Source: Paenibacillus lacisoli (GTDB lineage: Bacteria; Bacillota; Bacilli; Paenibacillales; Paenibacillaceae). From it: a stretch of 64,000 bases of DNA. Shown here piece after piece: positions 62,475 through 64,000 of the stretch. The stretch lies in the NCBI RefSeq assembly GCF_030580655.1, contig NZ_JAUQTB010000009.1, positions 62,001-126,000 on the forward strand, read 5' to 3'. A program made the translations under genes and the position numbers. Positions within the stretch are counted from its first letter, which is position 1; each line of letters starts with the position of its first letter. The notes under the pieces are model-generated. The model did not search any database and was not told where the DNA came from. It saw only the letters and a list, made by a program, of their open reading frames with translations.

Positions 62475-62530
62475 TTCGATGTAATCCTGTTCGATGTAAT
62501 CCTGTTCGATGTAATCCTGTTCGATGTAAT
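62475..62530. repeat. 15-bp tandem repeat, 3.7 copies
   Basis: TTCGATGTAATCCTG is repeated three times without error (62475-62519), followed by an 11-base partial copy (62520-62530). It lies in the 190-bp region between the Imm63-like gene and the lipoprotein gene. The perfect copies suggest recent expansion, and the copy number could change promoter spacing. Confidence 0.95.
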
Positions 62531-62639
62531 TGGTATAAATATATCTTGTAAAATAATAACTTATATCCATAATAGCACGTCTATTTCATAGGAGGCTTTT
62601 CCAGCCTCATCTATCCAACTCGGAATAGAGGTGAAGTCC

Positions 62640-63797
62640 ATGATCTCACGTACCGCCCGAATAGCTGTATCCCTGCTCCTGGTCTGTTCAAGCGGGTTGG
62701 CAGGCTGTAGTTCTTCATCAGACCCGGCGCAGCCGGACACCGTATTACGGAGCGATCATACTGCGGCAGCAAATCCGGCTTCGAGCACTCATCCCCAGGA
62801 TGCCAAGAAAGCAGTCACCACAGGTAGAGACCAAGAAGCGGTAAGCTCCCTTGCTCCCCGGGAAGACTTTTACGGCGTCCGCCTGGTCCAGAAAAACGGG
62901 AGTGTTGTAACCGAATGGCCTTCCCCTTCTTATATCATGTACCAGCCGGTCTGGAACCGGTACAGCGGCAGTGATCCGCAAATGCTGGTCTACAGCTCGG
63001 ACGGGAAGCCGCCTTCTATTCTGCTGCCTGACGGTACGACTTCAGCACTGGCCGAACCCCGGTGGGCCAAGGCCAAGAAGGATTTCGGCAATGACTATGG
63101 GCAGAACGTTCAGTACGCCGACCGGATCGTTGACAACCAAACCTTTGCGGTCAAAGGGAATCGTACGCTGTACAAGGTCAATCTGACAACCAGCGAGACC
63201 GTCAAACTGTATGAATCGAAGAACCCGATATATGGCGTAGCCGCTTCACCGGATAACAGCCGGGTCGCGCTGCTCGTTGCGTCAGACTCCTTTCTGGGGC
63301 CCGACGCCGATCTTATCGTACTGGACGAGGCTGGCCGCAAGCAGTACAGCAAAGCACGGGCCAGCTATCTCTCACACAGCGACGGTCTCCTGTACATTTA
63401 CCCGTTCAGCTGGAAGGATAATGCAACCGTTGCCGTCCCGGTGGACGGATACAAGGAGAATCGCAGCAGAGGCAAAGATTATATCCAGGTGGACCGTAAT
63501 GAGACGTTCTATCAGGCGGATGAGCAGCTGCCGGTCGAAGTCAAGCGCCTGCTCCTTCAGCAGGCCAAAATCGAACGGGCTGAGGACATTAGCCGGTTTA
63601 TTAAGTTCACAGATTCCTCGTCTACCCTGTATGCCGTGCAGCTGGTGAACGAGGAGATCTGGATCATCCATCCTCAATCTGTTACCCAAACGGTGATACT
63701 GGCCGGGCACGGTATGCCGCTGCGCTGGACCCGGGAGAAAGAGCTTTTCATTGGCACGAAACGTTCAATGGACCCTTCCTATTACATCGGGTCCTAG
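62640..63797 (+). CDS. Lipoprotein of unknown function
   Basis: 385 residues. Lipoprotein signal (RIAVSLLLVCSSGLAGC) with a Ser-rich tether, then a beta-rich domain that may be a propeller: repeated strand patterns QMLVYSSDGKPPSILLPDG, NRTLYKVNLTTSETVKLYES, YGVAASPDNSRVALLVASD and DGLLYIYPFSWKDNATVAV. No named family. A GTG three codons upstream is possible, but GAGGTGA precedes this ATG. It ends before a strong terminator. Confidence 0.8.
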   Translation: MISRTARIAVSLLLVCSSGLAGCSSSSDPAQPDTVLRSDHTAAANPASSTHPQDAKKAVTTGRDQEAVSSLAPREDFYGVRLVQKNGSVVTEWPSPSYIMYQPVWNRYSGSDPQMLVYSSDGKPPSILLPDGTTSALAEPRWAKAKKDFGNDYGQNVQYADRIVDNQTFAVKGNRTLYKVNLTTSETVKLYESKNPIYGVAASPDNSRVALLVASDSFLGPDADLIVLDEAGRKQYSKARASYLSHSDGLLYIYPFSWKDNATVAVPVDGYKENRSRGKDYIQVDRNETFYQADEQLPVEVKRLLLQQAKIERAEDISRFIKFTDSSSTLYAVQLVNEEIWIIHPQSVTQTVILAGHGMPLRWTREKELFIGTKRSMDPSYYIGS

Positions 63798-63807
63798 CTG
63801 CATACGC

Positions 63808-63849
63808 CAAAAGCCTGTACGCATCGTATCCATGCGTACAGGCTTTTTC
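63808..63849. terminator. Bidirectional terminator
   Basis: AAAAGCCTGTACGCAT and ATGCGTACAGGCTTTT form a perfect 16-bp stem with a 7-base loop and T-runs on both sides. Confidence 0.9.
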
Positions 63850-63857
63850 GACTCTTA

Positions 63858-64000
63858 TTATTTTCTGCCGTAATCGGCCTTGATCTCGCCCCACTGCCGG
63901 GTCTGCCACTTCAGCACTTTATTGGGATACGTATTGTTCTGCAGCCATCGCTCAGCCCGGTCAATCATCAGCCAGATCTCTTCTGTCGACGGGTCTCTTG
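63858..64000 (-). CDS. C-terminal fragment of an unidentified protein
   Basis: The last 47 codons of a gene entering from the right edge. The visible C-terminus (EIWLMIDRAERWLQNN, then WQTRQWGEIKADYGRK) is aromatic and charged. Family not recognised; most of the gene lies outside the window. It shares the bidirectional terminator with the lipoprotein gene. Confidence 0.65.
   Translation of the reverse strand, partial: RDPSTEEIWLMIDRAERWLQNNTYPNKVLKWQTRQWGEIKADYGRK

Noticed and set aside
62475..62530. Tandem repeat as a CRISPR array
   Set aside because: The repeats are directly adjacent without spacers and no cas genes are present.
1..64000. Insertion sequences, prophage, integrase or tRNA genes
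   Set aside because: No transposase, integrase or phage structural reading frame and no tRNA-like cloverleaf was recognised by eye; a tRNA scan would settle the latter.

Overview
The window reads as a chromosomal segment of a Bacillota, most likely Paenibacillus or a close relative. Reasons: moderately GC-rich coding sequence, AGGAGG-type ribosome sites, sigma-A promoters, YesM/YesN-type two-component control of a CUT1 sugar transporter, a Bacillus-type CysJ, an RsbQ homologue, and many small lineage-specific proteins. I found no rRNA, tRNA, insertion sequence or CRISPR array. Both ends cut through genes: cysI on the left and an unidentified gene on the right.

Layout. 0-5.2 kb: sulfite reductase cysJ-cysI, a YdcF-like membrane protein, and a translationally coupled ADP-ribosylglycohydrolase/DUF1697 pair. 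5.3-15.3 kb: a beta-galactoside utilisation locus (YesN regulator, YesM kinase, binding protein, two permeases, lacZ). 15.7-21 kb: aminopeptidase, aspartate ammonia-lyase, EamA transporter, sulfurtransferase. 21.1-24.4 kb: an AT-rich accessory patch of small orphan proteins and decayed gene pieces. 24.5-27.7 kb: Fur-controlled iron-siderophore uptake with a double-length permease and no ATPase. 27.8-36.4 kb: ArsR/NTF2-like divergent pair, aminotransferase, LacI regulator facing a butanediol dehydrogenase, and an ECF41 sigma factor operon with a recognisable ECF41 promoter. 36.9-42.4 kb: oppABCDF peptide importer. 42.6-45 kb: PhzF protein and an MFS gene broken by a frameshift. 45.2-53.2 kb: an array of SMI1/KNR4, ankyrin, DUF1963-like, OB-fold-like and DUF2625 proteins resembling immunity genes, interrupted by an RsbQ hydrolase and PAS-GGDEF pair. 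53.5-55.4 kb: a truncated hsp20 beside an AT-rich SGNH-type gene. 55.5-61.9 kb: nitrite assimilation (nirB-nirD-nirC-cobA) divergent from an ANTAR regulator and a TrpD-like gene. 62-64 kb: an Imm63-like protein behind a 15-bp tandem repeat, a lipoprotein and a partial gene.

The most informative systems are regulatory. The nirB leader contains two tandem hexaloop hairpins with the A1/G4 loop pattern recognised by ANTAR proteins, overlapping a terminator, and an ANTAR protein is encoded divergently next to it. The ECF41 sigma operon is preceded by TGTCACA-N16-CGTC, the published type of ECF41 promoter. An RsbQ-like hydrolase is coupled to a PAS-GGDEF protein instead of the RsbP phosphatase. CysI and NirB are both siroheme enzymes, and the siroheme methyltransferase gene lies in the nir operon.
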